From NCBI RefSeq assembly GCF_009707955.1, contig NZ_WMDQ01000001.1, positions 558,001-622,000 of the forward strand: a DNA stretch of 64,000 nt, given 5' to 3'. Position 1 is the stretch's first letter. The number at the start of each line of letters is the position of its first letter. This document shows positions 17,625 to 27,100 of the stretch, one piece after another. The stretch is from Flavobacterium sp. LC2016-13. GTDB taxonomy: Bacteria > Bacteroidota > Bacteroidia > Flavobacteriales > Flavobacteriaceae. A program made the translations under genes and the position numbers. Below the pieces are notes generated by a model. It ran no database searches. It saw nothing but the letters and a program-made list of their open reading frames with translations, and had not been told where the DNA came from.

Positions 17625-18065
17625 TCAAAAAGGCAAATCATTAATTGGTAAGTCTTCGTTATTCGCATCAAAGTTAGTGTTTTTTGCGGATTCTGATTCG
17701 TGATTTTGTTTATGACTTGCTATTTCTTTTTTGGTAGTCAAGAAAGTAAACTCCGTAACCTGAATTTCTGTCGTATACTTCGTAGTTCCGTCTTCGGCTT
17801 GCCACTGACGTGATTTTATACGGCCTTCAACATATATTTTATCACCTTTAGAGAGATATTTTTCGCAAATTTCGGCTGCTTTGTTGCGCACAACTAAATT
17901 ATGCCATTCTGTTGATGATATTTTTTCGTTAGTTGTTTTGTTAATATAAATTTCGTTTGTAGCTAATTGAAACCGCCCTATGCAGTTTCCGCCATCGAAA
18001 TAATGCATCTTCACATCATCACCTAAATGGCCAATTAGCATTACCTTATTTAATGTTCCGTTCAT
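17625..18065 (-). CDS. ssb: Single-stranded DNA-binding protein
   Basis: A classic SSB OB-fold runs over residues 1-110 (MNGTLNKVMLIGHLGDDVK, then GNCIGRFQLATNE, WHNLVVRNKAAE, YVEGRIKSRQW). It has a short acidic tail ending in the DLPF-type tip (INDLPF) that recruits DNA-repair partners. I chose the ATG at 18065 because MNGTLNKVMLIGHLG is the conserved start. A longer frame reaching 18110 would overlap mutY and add an unconserved leader. 146 residues, cytoplasmic tetramer. It lies directly downstream of mutY in the same unit. Confidence 0.92.
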   Translation of the reverse strand: MNGTLNKVMLIGHLGDDVKMHYFDGGNCIGRFQLATNEIYINKTTNEKISSTEWHNLVVRNKAAEICEKYLSKGDKIYVEGRIKSRQWQAEDGTTKYTTEIQVTEFTFLTTKKEIASHKQNHESESAKNTNFDANNEDLPINDLPF

Positions 18066-18103
18066 AATTTTATTTGTGGTATTTATCCCAAAGATACATT
18101 TTT

Positions 18104-19150
18104 TTAGCAATTTAATTCTTGCTTTTCAATAAAATTATAAATTGCAACCGGAAACGGAAACGTTTTTAAATCACTGGTAATCAAACCATTTTCAATTATT
18201 TCTGCGACCTTAATCTTCCAAAATTGGATGTGAAGATGTTGATGTGAAAGCTTATGAATTACAGTCGCTTCGCTACATTCTTCTATACCTAATATAGTAT
18301 AGGAAGGAAAAATATTGTTTTGAACCTGATTTGAAATAAAATCAAAATCAACAATTTTCTCTGTTTCAAGAAGTGGAAATTCATATAAATTATGCCAGAT
18401 CCCTTTTGTAGTTCTTTTCTGAATTACGGTATTATCCAAAGCATCATTTAATATCAAATAATTAAAAAACCGATTGGTGATTTTTAGCTTTTTAGATTTA
18501 ACAGGCAAAACATCAACTTTCTTTTTCTGCAAAGCCACACAACTTTCATTAAAAACACAAATAGAGCAATTAGGGCTTTTAGGAACGCATTGCAACGCAC
18601 CAAATTCCATTATAGCCTGATTAAAGATAGCAGGATTATCTTTTGGCATTAATTCATAAGCCAGTTCTGTGAACTCTTTTTTTGTCGCGGGCAACATAAT
18701 ATCCGATTCAATTCCAAAATATCGAGAAAGCACCCTAAATACATTGCCATCAACAACAGGAACCGCTTCATTATAAGAAAAAGAAGCAATAGCAGCAGCT
18801 GTATATTCACCAACACCTTTTAATTTTAGCAGCTCTTTATAATTAGGAGGAAAAATTCCGTTGAGCTCATTTGCGACATATTGAGCCGTTTTATGCAAAT
18901 TTCTGGCACGAGAATAATACCCTAAACCCTGCCAAAGTTTCAAAACCTGCTCTTCTGAAGCATTTGCCAAATCAAATACAGTAGGAAATTCCTTTGTAAA
19001 AGCAAAAAAATAAGGCATTCCTTGCGCAACTCTTGTTTGCTGCAGCATAATTTCTGAGAGCCAAATATGGTAAGGATCGACCGTATTTCGCCACGGCAAA
19101 TCACGCTTGTTTTGTAAATACCAATTTACCAATATGTTATGAAAATCCAT
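18104..19150 (-). CDS. mutY: A/G-specific adenine DNA glycosylase MutY
   Basis: The 348-residue enzyme removes adenine mispaired with 8-oxoguanine. Visible are the helix-hairpin-helix region (LLKLKGVGEYTAAAIASF), the catalytic aspartate in PVVDGNVFRVLSR, the iron-sulfur ligands as C-x6-C-x2-C-x5-C (starting CVPKSPNCSIC) and a C-terminal NUDIX-like 8-oxoG recognition domain from about residue 230. I prefer the ATG at 19150 (MDFHNILVNWY). An upstream TTG at 19171 lies inside the predicted -7 promoter element and cannot be transcribed as part of the message. It is the first gene of mutY-ssb-gldE-gldD. Confidence 0.92.
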   Translation of the reverse strand: MDFHNILVNWYLQNKRDLPWRNTVDPYHIWLSEIMLQQTRVAQGMPYFFAFTKEFPTVFDLANASEEQVLKLWQGLGYYSRARNLHKTAQYVANELNGIFPPNYKELLKLKGVGEYTAAAIASFSYNEAVPVVDGNVFRVLSRYFGIESDIMLPATKKEFTELAYELMPKDNPAIFNQAIMEFGALQCVPKSPNCSICVFNESCVALQKKKVDVLPVKSKKLKITNRFFNYLILNDALDNTVIQKRTTKGIWHNLYEFPLLETEKIVDFDFISNQVQNNIFPSYTILGIEECSEATVIHKLSHQHLHIQFWKIKVAEIIENGLITSDLKTFPFPVAIYNFIEKQELNC

Positions 19151-19168
19151 AGAAAAATTCTTAGAAAA

Positions 19169-19176
19169 CAAAAGTA
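19169..19176 (-). promoter_or_regulatory. -7 element of the mutY operon
   Basis: On the minus strand TACTTTTG fits TAnnTTTG, 19 bases before the ATG at 19150. This decides against the TTG start at 19171. No clear TTG -33 was found. Confidence 0.5.
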
Positions 19177-19209
19177 AATGTTTATGTAATTAAAATTTAA
19201 CGAATTAGC

Positions 19210-19241
19210 TTGATTAATTATTTTTTTAATTCCTATATTTG
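19210..19241 (+). promoter_or_regulatory. Bacteroidetes-type promoter for the HU gene
   Basis: TTG (19210-19212), a 21-nt spacer and TATATTTG (19234-19241) match the consensus. It lies 51 bases before the HU ATG and within any longer TTG-started frame, which rules that longer frame out. Confidence 0.65.
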
Positions 19242-19292
19242 CAAACTCAAAAAAATAGTACATCATTTATAAAAAATAAAATAGGAAAGAAA

Positions 19293-19583
19293 ATGACGAA
19301 AGCAGATATCGTAGCGAAAATTTCAGAGAAATTAGGTCTTGAAAAAGGAGATGTTCAAGCAACAGTTGAAACTTTTATGGAAGAAGTTAAAACTTCATTG
19401 GAAACTGGAGACAATGTATACCTAAGAGGTTTTGGTAGTTTCATCGTAAAGACCAGAGCTGAGAAAACAGGAAGAAACATTTCTAAAAACACCACTATCA
19501 AAATTCCTGCACACAACATTCCTGCTTTTAAACCTGCAAAAGTATTTGTAGAAGGAGTTAAAACGAATAACGAAGCAAAATAA
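19293..19583 (+). CDS. HU/IHF family DNA-binding protein
   Basis: The 96-residue product begins MTKADIVAKISEKLGLEKGD and carries the HU beta-arm signature (GFGSFIVKTRAEKTGRNISKN, then IPAHNIPAFKPAKVF). HU dimers bend and compact DNA in the nucleoid. The ATG at 19293 is chosen because upstream in-frame sequence runs into the promoter at 19234-19241. A 31-nt gap leads to a tiny basic protein gene that is likely read from the same message. Well supported; whether it is the HU or IHF type cannot be fixed from one gene. Confidence 0.93.
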   Translation: MTKADIVAKISEKLGLEKGDVQATVETFMEEVKTSLETGDNVYLRGFGSFIVKTRAEKTGRNISKNTTIKIPAHNIPAFKPAKVFVEGVKTNNEAK

Positions 19584-19614
19584 TACTATTAATTAATTAT
19601 AAAATCGACACGAT

Positions 19615-19707
19615 ATGCCAAGTGGTAAAAAAAGAAAGAGACATAAGGTAGCTACTCACAAACGTAAGAAAAGAGCGAGAGCTAACCGTCACAAAAAGAA
19701 AAAGTAG
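19615..19707 (+). CDS. 30-residue Lys/Arg/His-rich protein, candidate small ribosomal protein
   Basis: ATG at 19615, stop TAG at 19705-19707, 30 codons. The product begins MPSGKKRKRHKVATHKRKK and ends RHKKKK; about 60 percent is Lys, Arg or His. Such composition is typical of rRNA-embedded peptides. It resembles the short AURKAIP1/COX24-type peptides (mitochondrial mS38, actinobacterial bS22). A Bacteroidetes-specific ribosomal protein, bL38, has also been reported; I cannot tell which, if either, this is. Strong support for a real gene comes from its place 31 nt after HU and a terminator whose stem overlaps the stop codon. Confidence 0.75.
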   Translation: MPSGKKRKRHKVATHKRKKRARANRHKKKK

Positions 19708-19730
19708 TTTTAAACTACTTTTTTCTTTTT
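19701..19730 (+). terminator. Terminator of the HU / small basic protein unit
   Basis: The stem AAAGTAG / CTACTTT with a 7-nt loop is followed by a long T-rich tract. The left arm includes the stop codon of the 30-residue gene. Confidence 0.8.
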
Positions 19731-19792
19731 AAACGTTCATTGAAATTGAAAAAAAGACGAAAGAGAGAAAAGAAAAAAGAATATAGACAAAA

Positions 19793-19948
19793 TCTATTTT
19801 CTATGCTCAATTCTCTACTAATCTTCTTTTCCCCGGGTTCAATACCTGTTAAAAAATATTGTTTAATCCATCTGTAGATAAGATTTTAGATTTTGGATTT
19901 TAGATTTTAGATTTTTTTAATCTATGCTCTTCTCTCTAATATTCTATT
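19793..19948. repeat. Three phased 7-nt micro-arrays before rng
   Basis: At 19793-19820 four 7-mers start TCT or TCA (TCTATTT, TCTATGC, TCAATTC, TCTACTA). At 19883-19917 there are ATTTTAG, ATTTTGG, ATTTTAG, ATTTTAG, ATTTTTT. At 19921-19948 there are TCTATGC, TCTTCTC, TCTAATA, TTCTATT. Units are exactly 7 nt and the last array ends 30 nt before the RNase G start. Confidence 0.65.
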
Positions 19949-19977
19949 TTCTGAAAAAACAGATAAAAATTTACAGT

Positions 19978-21522
19978 GTGAATAAAGAATTAATCATTAG
20001 ATCTAGTTCTGAAGCCGTAGATTTTGCCTTATTAAAAGATGGAAAACTAATTGAATTACACAAAGAAGAAGAGAAAAGCAACTTTCAGGTTGGTGATATT
20101 TTTATTGCCAAAATACGAAAACCAGTTGCCGGACTTAATGCTGCTTTTGTAAATGTAGGCTTCGAAAAAGACGCTTTTTTACATTATCATGATTTAGGAC
20201 CTAACTTAGCTTCTCAACTGAAATTCATAAAACTTGTAAGCGCAGGTAAAATAAAAGATTTCTCCCTAAAAACCTTTCAGTTTGAAAAAGAGATTGACAA
20301 AGATGGCATCATTACTGATATTTTAAGTGCCAATCAATCTGTTTTAGTTCAAGTTGTAAAAGAACCTATATCTACCAAAGGTCCAAGGATAAGCGCTGAG
20401 CTTTCACTGGCAGGAAGATTTATTGTTCTCGTTCCGTTTTCTGACCGCGTTTCTATTTCTCAAAAAATAGAAGACAAAAAGGAAAAGGATCGTCTAAAAA
20501 AACTTGTTCTATCGATCAAACCTAAAGGATTTGGTGTTATTGTTCGCACAGTAGCCGAAGGCAAAAACGTAGCCGAATTAGAAAAAGATTTGCAGAACCT
20601 GCTTGGCAGATGGACTGCAATGTGTAAAAAATTACCAACTGCTCATCATCCATCAAAAGTATTAGGAGAACTTAACAGAGCTTCATCAATACTTCGAGAT
20701 GTTTTTAATGATACCTTTAGTGGTATTCAAATAGATGACGAAGAGTTGTTCCACCAAACGAAGGAATATCTGCAAGAAATTGCACCTTCAAAACAATCGA
20801 TTGTTAAGTTTTATCAATCAAATGACACTCCAATTTTCGAGAAATACAATATAGAGAGACAAATCAAAACTTCATTTGGAAGAACGGTTTCTATGAGCAA
20901 AGGCGCATATCTTATTATTGAACACACTGAAGCTCTTCACGTTATAGACGTAAATAGTGGAAACCGTTCTAATAAGGCCACTAATCAGGAAGACACAGCC
21001 ATGGAAGTAAATATGATTGCTGCCGCTGAAATTGCCAGACAACTTCGTTTGCGTGATATGGGCGGAATAATCGTAGTTGATTTTATCGATATGTCTAATC
21101 CTGAAAACAGGAAGGTTTTGTTCGACTTCTTGCGAGAAGAAATGAGCGACGATAAAGCAAAGCATAAAATCTTACCACCTAGTAAATTTGGCTTGGTTCA
21201 AATTACAAGACAACGCGTAAGACCAGAAGTTAACATTAAAACCAGAGAAGAAGATCCGAACAATGAACATGGCGAAATTGAAGCGCCAATTTTAATCATT
21301 GATAAAATCACTTCTGATTTAGAAAGAATTTTAAAAACCCACAATAAAGTTGTGCTTAATACACACCCATTTGTGGCTGCATACCTCAGTAAAGGTTTTC
21401 CATCATTACGTTCAAAATGGTTTTTTGAACATAAGAAATGGGTGAAAATCATACCTCGTGACGCTTACACGTACTTAGAATATCATTTCTACGATAAAAA
21501 AGGAAATGTTATTTCAGAATAA
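19978..21522 (+). CDS. rng: Ribonuclease G/E family endoribonuclease
   Basis: 514 residues counted from the GTG at 19978, which gives the conserved start MNKELIIRSSSEAVDFALL. An in-frame ATG at 19924 would add 18 unconserved residues. An S1 domain spans about 20-110 (GDIFIAKIRKPVAGLNAAFVN...). The catalytic DNase-I-like core has the Mg2+-binding aspartates in HVIDVNSGN and GGIIVVDFIDM. The enzyme matures 16S rRNA and starts mRNA decay. The CPxC zinc link found in E. coli RNase E/G is absent, since no cysteines follow TRQRVRPEVN. There is no long C-terminal scaffold, so it is RNase G-sized. A terminator follows. Confidence 0.9.
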   Translation: MNKELIIRSSSEAVDFALLKDGKLIELHKEEEKSNFQVGDIFIAKIRKPVAGLNAAFVNVGFEKDAFLHYHDLGPNLASQLKFIKLVSAGKIKDFSLKTFQFEKEIDKDGIITDILSANQSVLVQVVKEPISTKGPRISAELSLAGRFIVLVPFSDRVSISQKIEDKKEKDRLKKLVLSIKPKGFGVIVRTVAEGKNVAELEKDLQNLLGRWTAMCKKLPTAHHPSKVLGELNRASSILRDVFNDTFSGIQIDDEELFHQTKEYLQEIAPSKQSIVKFYQSNDTPIFEKYNIERQIKTSFGRTVSMSKGAYLIIEHTEALHVIDVNSGNRSNKATNQEDTAMEVNMIAAAEIARQLRLRDMGGIIVVDFIDMSNPENRKVLFDFLREEMSDDKAKHKILPPSKFGLVQITRQRVRPEVNIKTREEDPNNEHGEIEAPILIIDKITSDLERILKTHNKVVLNTHPFVAAYLSKGFPSLRSKWFFEHKKWVKIIPRDAYTYLEYHFYDKKGNVISE

Positions 21523-21526
21523 ATAA

Positions 21527-21558
21527 AAACCGCCTCTCGAAAGATTGGCGGTTTTTTT
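21527..21558 (+). terminator. Terminator after rng
   Basis: AAACCGCC / GGCGGTTT stem with 12-nt loop, followed by a run of T, directly after the stop codon. Confidence 0.85.
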
Positions 21559-21611
21559 ATGGAGAATTGCGAGGAACAAAGCAATCTCATTTCTAGTTTT
21601 TAGAATTGATC

Positions 21612-21693
21612 AGGAGCTATTTCCAGCTATCCGCTTGTATCTTTTAATTTTTAAAGAAAAATAAAAAGGATACCGCTCCTATCTGGGCTAGGG
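21612..21693. repeat. Dispersed hairpin repeat (CCGCT family)
   Basis: The element starts AGGAGCTATTTCCAGCTATC, has a central A/T hairpin and ends GGATACCGCTCC then GGGCTAGGGC. It is GC-richer than its surroundings. It shares its plan with 54001-54082 (reverse orientation), and a related one lies at 52059-52153. I recognise this as a common flavobacterial intergenic repeat type. Confidence 0.6.
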
Positions 21694-21713
21694 CATTCGT
21701 TTTTATAAAAAGT

Positions 21714-24089
21714 TTATTCCCTGATAATCTCTACTTTTCGTCTTATTTCATTTCCAAATTCATCAACAACAGTAATATAATGAGACCCGGCACTCATTAC
21801 AATTGGTTTTTCATGAAAAACTTTTGTTTCGCCTTTATAAACATTATCAACATACCAAAACAGTTTATTTTCTCTTTGTGAATAGGCAACTTTAAAAATC
21901 ACCGGCTGTATTTCACTATTGAAATTTTTGGTCAGATAGATTTTGCTATTTGCTTTCGGATAAATAAAATCCATAGAAGCGGTTTGTGTGCCTGCGCAAT
22001 TTTCTCTAAATGGTGGCAAAGGCAAGTATTCTATGTGTTTACTTTTATAATACCAAGCCATAACCGGGGGCAGAACAAACCAGTTTTTAGTAACGATATT
22101 TTCGACACTTTCACAACTGCTATTTACCTGAAATTTCTCTGTTTGATCTAAATGTACCATTTTATGATACGGACAAATTGCAGTTGTTTTTCCTTTTTTA
22201 GTTACCCATTGTTTTATTTTAGGGCACCCTTCCTTAGCCAGGTATCCGCTTAATTTACAAACTTCTACCTCATCTAAATCTTTATACGGAGTTTGAAACC
22301 ACCTTTGTCTTGGTAATAAATTAAAAACATCAAACAAAATTGGTGCTGCGCTGGTTACACCAGTTAATGTTGGTCTTCCTTCTCCGGTTGCATTTCCAAC
22401 CCAAATTCCAACCACATATCTCGAATTTGTTCCAATTGCCCAAGCGTCGCGATTACCAAAACTGGTTCCGGTTTTCCAGGCAATTTTTAGCGAACTGTCA
22501 TAAAATTTCCATGCTTCGTCGCCTTCCGGCCTATTTACTTCTTCCATGGCGTTATATGTTAACCAAATAGAACCTGCGCCCAAAATATTCTTCTGATCAC
22601 TTTCGTCTCCAAAATCGGGATTGAAATCATTTTCATAATTGAGCTCTGCAAATTCTTTTGTTCTGTATTTTCCGTTGCTTTTATTAAAATAATTTACTGT
22701 AGAAGAAAGATTGGAATAGGTTCGGCATAAATCCCACAAATTACTTTCGGCCCCACCCAAAATGAGTGACAATCCGTAATGATCCGGTGATTTGGAAACG
22801 TCTCTTAATTGAAACTTTTGTAATTCTTCATAAAATTTATTCACACCAAAATCCTGCAACATCAAAACTGCCGGAATATTTAATGAGCGTGATAAAGCTC
22901 TGTGTGCCGGAACAGCTCCATCAAAAGTTAGATTAAAATTTTGAGGCGTATAACCTGCTATTTGAGTTGGAACGTCTGCCACCAAAGTATTTGGCAAAAG
23001 TTCGCCATCATCGAGCATTGCGGCATATAATAAAGGTTTTAAGATACTTCCGGTACTTCTTGGTGCATCGATAATATCTACATCTTTTTGATGATCTTTA
23101 TCTGTTGGCGAATTTCCAACATAACTCATTACATTTCTGTTAGCAACATCAATTACCAAAATTGCCAGATTGTTAACTTCGTTTTGCTTGTATTGATTGT
23201 AATAATATTTCGCAATTTGATTGACTCTGTTTTGTAAAGCAAAATCAATTGTCGTTTTTACTCTCGTTCCTTCTTGATTTCCTGCTACGCGTTGCAATAA
23301 ATGAGGCGCTAATTGAGGCAAATTATAAGGTTTTTGAGGCAATGGTTCATCTACCGAAAGTTCATACGTTTGCTGATCAATAATTCCTTGTTGATTTAAT
23401 TTCAGTAAAAGCCTGTTTCGTTTATCTAATAATTTAATCTGATTTTTTCCGGGATAAATTAAACTGGGCGCATTTGGTAAAACAGCCAAAGTTGCACTTT
23501 CTGCCCAAGACAATTGACTTGATTTTAATCCGAAATAACGCCACGAAGCCATTTCAAGTCCAACAACATTTCCACCAAAAGGTGCATGTGCTGCATATAA
23601 CTCTAAAATTTCATCTTTAGAATATCCTAATTCTAGCCGCGTTGCGAGAATGATTTCTATAATTTTTTCAAAATAAGTTCTTTTTTTTCCTTTTCTGGAT
23701 AATCGAATTACTTGCTGCGTTAACGTACTGCCACCACGAACTACTTTTCCGGCTTTTCTGTTTTGTTTAATCGCATTGACCATTGCAACCGGATTAAAAC
23801 CCGGATGTTTATAAAAATATTCGTCCTCAAAATAAACAATGCATTTTTTGAATTTATCCGGAACACTATCCTGCGCAGGAAAACGCCATTGTCCGTCACG
23901 GGCAATTTTAGCGCCTAACAATTCTCCTTCTCTACTTTCGATAACGGTAGAATATGGTTCGTGAAATAATGTTCGGGGTAACGAGAAATAATAAATCAGC
24001 AAAAGCGAAAATGCAATTGCTGATTTTATTTTATTCTGTTTAATCGTGTTTATAATGCGTTGAAAGAACGCTTTTAATTTATTTTTCAA
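21714..24089 (-). CDS. pbpC: Penicillin-binding protein 1C
   Basis: The 791-residue bifunctional peptidoglycan synthase has an N-terminal membrane anchor (about residues 20-38). A family-51 glycosyltransferase domain follows (about 60-230), with the catalytic region EDEYFYKHPGFN and GGSTLTQQ. A transpeptidase domain (about 300-590) has the active serine in STGSILK near residue 342 and the KTG motif in KTGTSFGNRDAWAIG. A BiPBP_C domain closes it (about 690-791). It lies 97 nt downstream of the alpha-2-macroglobulin gene on the same strand, the pairing known from many Gram-negatives. It polymerises and cross-links peptidoglycan, probably in damage repair. Confidence 0.93.
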   Translation of the reverse strand: MKNKLKAFFQRIINTIKQNKIKSAIAFSLLLIYYFSLPRTLFHEPYSTVIESREGELLGAKIARDGQWRFPAQDSVPDKFKKCIVYFEDEYFYKHPGFNPVAMVNAIKQNRKAGKVVRGGSTLTQQVIRLSRKGKKRTYFEKIIEIILATRLELGYSKDEILELYAAHAPFGGNVVGLEMASWRYFGLKSSQLSWAESATLAVLPNAPSLIYPGKNQIKLLDKRNRLLLKLNQQGIIDQQTYELSVDEPLPQKPYNLPQLAPHLLQRVAGNQEGTRVKTTIDFALQNRVNQIAKYYYNQYKQNEVNNLAILVIDVANRNVMSYVGNSPTDKDHQKDVDIIDAPRSTGSILKPLLYAAMLDDGELLPNTLVADVPTQIAGYTPQNFNLTFDGAVPAHRALSRSLNIPAVLMLQDFGVNKFYEELQKFQLRDVSKSPDHYGLSLILGGAESNLWDLCRTYSNLSSTVNYFNKSNGKYRTKEFAELNYENDFNPDFGDESDQKNILGAGSIWLTYNAMEEVNRPEGDEAWKFYDSSLKIAWKTGTSFGNRDAWAIGTNSRYVVGIWVGNATGEGRPTLTGVTSAAPILFDVFNLLPRQRWFQTPYKDLDEVEVCKLSGYLAKEGCPKIKQWVTKKGKTTAICPYHKMVHLDQTEKFQVNSSCESVENIVTKNWFVLPPVMAWYYKSKHIEYLPLPPFRENCAGTQTASMDFIYPKANSKIYLTKNFNSEIQPVIFKVAYSQRENKLFWYVDNVYKGETKVFHEKPIVMSAGSHYITVVDEFGNEIRRKVEIIRE

Positions 24090-24120
24090 AGTTTACTAAT
24101 AATTACCGCAAAGTTTTTTT

Positions 24121-24182
24121 TCACGCAGATTTTGCAGATCTGGCAGATAAAAAAATCTGTAAAATCTGCCAGATCTGCGTGA
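24121..24182. repeat. Hairpin between the alpha-2-macroglobulin and pbpC genes
   Basis: TCACGCAGAT at 24121 pairs with ATCTGCGTGA at 24173, and the inner parts (GCAGATCTGGCAGAT against ATCTGCCAGATC) pair in two registers because the CAGAT word is repeated. There is no T-run after the stem on the minus strand, so this is probably not a full terminator. Confidence 0.7.
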
Positions 24183-24186
24183 GACT

Positions 24187-27100
24187 TTATTTCACAACCT
24201 CAACCCAAAAACCTTTTGTTCTGGCCAAAAACGTATTATCATACATCGCTTCACATTGCAATCCAGGCAAGTAATAAGTTCCTAAATAAGATGCGTTCAG
24301 CAAAATCCTAAATACTTTGGTTTCACTGGCTTTTAGTCCAAAATAGAAATTAGTTCTGTCATCGCGAATATCGATATAATCGGCAATGTTATTTGTTGCG
24401 TCTCCATAATCAGTAAAACGCGTATTTACGATTTCGAATCCAGACGGAAGAATTTGCGACAACGCCACATTTTCTACATGTTCATTTCTTTGATTTCTAA
24501 CGGTAACCTCAGCAACGAATTCTGTTCCTTGTGTAATTCTCGAAACATCAATTGTTCCGCCTTTACGATTTTTGAAGACTATAGAAGCCAAAACATCGTT
24601 TTGAACTACATTTTCCTGACCAATTGGTAGAATTCCTGTATTTAATACACGAACATAAATTGTATTCTTTTTATTGTTTTTTAATGTAATACTGTTCGAG
24701 CCTGTTTTAACTACCAAACTCCTGTCTGCAACGGTTTTTGATGTTTTTACATTTTGAGATTTCCCATCTTTACTAAATTGAATATCAATGCCTTTTGCTC
24801 CATTGTTTGCGGCAAATTTAGACATAGCATACAAACAATATGCTGTTGTTTGTGTACTCATCCATTGATCGCTTGCCATATTTTTAGCTAATTTTATAGC
24901 CATTCCAAAAGCTTTTTCTTTTTGTCCTAACAATAACATTGTTTCGAGAGCCATCGCTCTGTTTCTGGAACTTGAACCGTAATAATAGTAATTATAATCG
25001 CTTGTTTCGTCTTCGATTTTACTTTGTAAAAACAAGTTTTGGCTTGCCGATTTTTGTCCGGCCAAAACATAAGCAGCGGCCAATCGTAATTTACTTTCGT
25101 TAGAAATCCCTTTAGTTTCGCGCAATCTGTTCATCGAAGACAAGTCTGCAGAACCGGCTAAAGCCAATGTATATAAACGATAAGCTTGTGCTAAATCATT
25201 TCCGTAACGAGGTTCAAAACGCCATTGTTTAGCTTCTTTTTGTTGATAAGAAAGCCATTTCGATTTAAAATTAATTGGCAGGACATATCCTTTTTTCTCT
25301 GCTTCGATCATAAAATGTCCGGCATAAGAACTTCCCCAATCATCAGCAATTGAATTTCCTTGCCAGTAAGAAAGTCCGCCATTTGGCAATTGAAAACTTC
25401 CTAATCTTGTAATTCCTGCCATAACATTCTTTTGAATAACCTCCAGACGTGTACCATCAATATCGGCAACATCATTCAAAAATAATTGCGGAAATACGGA
25501 TGAAGTTGTTTGCTCTACACAACCATGCGGATATTGAATAAGAAACTGCAATCTTCCATTTAAGTTAATGGTTGGCATTGACGAAACTTCAAGTTTTGCT
25601 TTATTGCTTCCTGAAACTCCAAATGTTTTCCAGCTAATTGTTTTAGAACTATTTGGTTCTAAAATAACATCTGTAAAAGTATTTGTTACCGGATTAGGAT
25701 TTGTCATATCGATCTCGACATCATAACTCGATTTTTCGTTTCCGGATGTGGCAATAATTTCAACTTTGGCAATTCCGGTTGCATTACCAACTGCCAGATT
25801 AAAATTAGCTATTTTTTCATCCGGCTGCGTAAAGTTTACTTTTTGCACAGCATTCCCTATAACTTTTAATCCATTGCTGGTTTTAATTTGCACGGTTACA
25901 TTTTTGATGTTTTTTTCCATTGCAAAAACGGTAACCGGTATTGTTACTTTTTCTGACGGAGAAATTTTTCTTGGCAATGAAGCCAATACCATCAATGGAC
26001 TACGAACTGGAGTTGCTTTTTCTACACTTCCGTAAGCGCTTGTTGCTGCATCTCCGGCCACAACCATAGTTCGTACGGAACCAATGTATTTTGGCAATTT
26101 TATCTGATGCGTTTTGGTTTGTCCTTTTTCTAATTTAAATGGCCCGAGAAAAACAACAACCGGTTTAAATCGATTGGCTTTTTTGGCTTTTCCTCCACCT
26201 AAATCCTGATCTCCACCAATACTAAAAATCTGATTTACTTTTCCGCCATACGCTCCAATTACATCATCATAAACGTCCCATGTTTTTACACCCAAAGCTT
26301 CACGCACATAGAAACTATCCCACGCATTTGGTGTTTTAAAACGGGTTAAATCCAGCAAACCTTCATCGACAATCGCAATGGTATACGTCATTTCTTTTCC
26401 TGATTGTTCACTTACTTTTAAAGGAAATGTCTGTTCCGGTTTTAAAACATCCGGCATTGCAATTTTTGGAGCAAGAATGGTGTTTTTATCCACTACCTCA
26501 ATCGGAACAATTCCGTACATTCTTATTGGTGAATCGTTTTTGGTTGATGCGTGTGGTTGTAAAAGTGTAATATTAAAATAGACATTTGGTGCCATCGCGG
26601 CAGTAATCGGAACCTCAACTTTAGTTTCTCCCGTTTTCGTTTCAACCCAAAGTGTTTGTACTACTTTTGATCCATTCTCTATAGAAACCAAAGCACGTCC
26701 GCCTTCACTCGACGGAAACGATATTTGTGCTTTTTCTCCAACGGCATAATTCTTTTTATCTGTAGAAAAAACAAGCATGTTGGCTGTAGAAGCATCTGTA
26801 TTTCTGGTTTTTCCGGACCAAATTGGCCAATCTATATTTACGGTTAATGCCGTAGCATGTCCGCCAACTTCATCAGAAACGCGAATCATATAACGTCCCC
26901 ATTCTTCATCGGTTAAAGCAAACTGAAAACTTCCTTTTCCGTTAGAATCCGTATTAACTTTAAATGTCTTGTATGACGTTGTTGCATCTGATGAATTGTA
27001 GTTTGATAAATTATCACTCGACGCGTCCCACCACCAGCGCCACTCTACTTTATAGACTTTTACTTCAAGGTTTTTGACAGATTTTGGTCTTCCGTTTTCA

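Noticed and set aside
19239..19292. TTG start giving HU an extra 18 residues
   Set aside because: The extension covers the -7 promoter element; the ATG at 19293 gives the conserved HU start.
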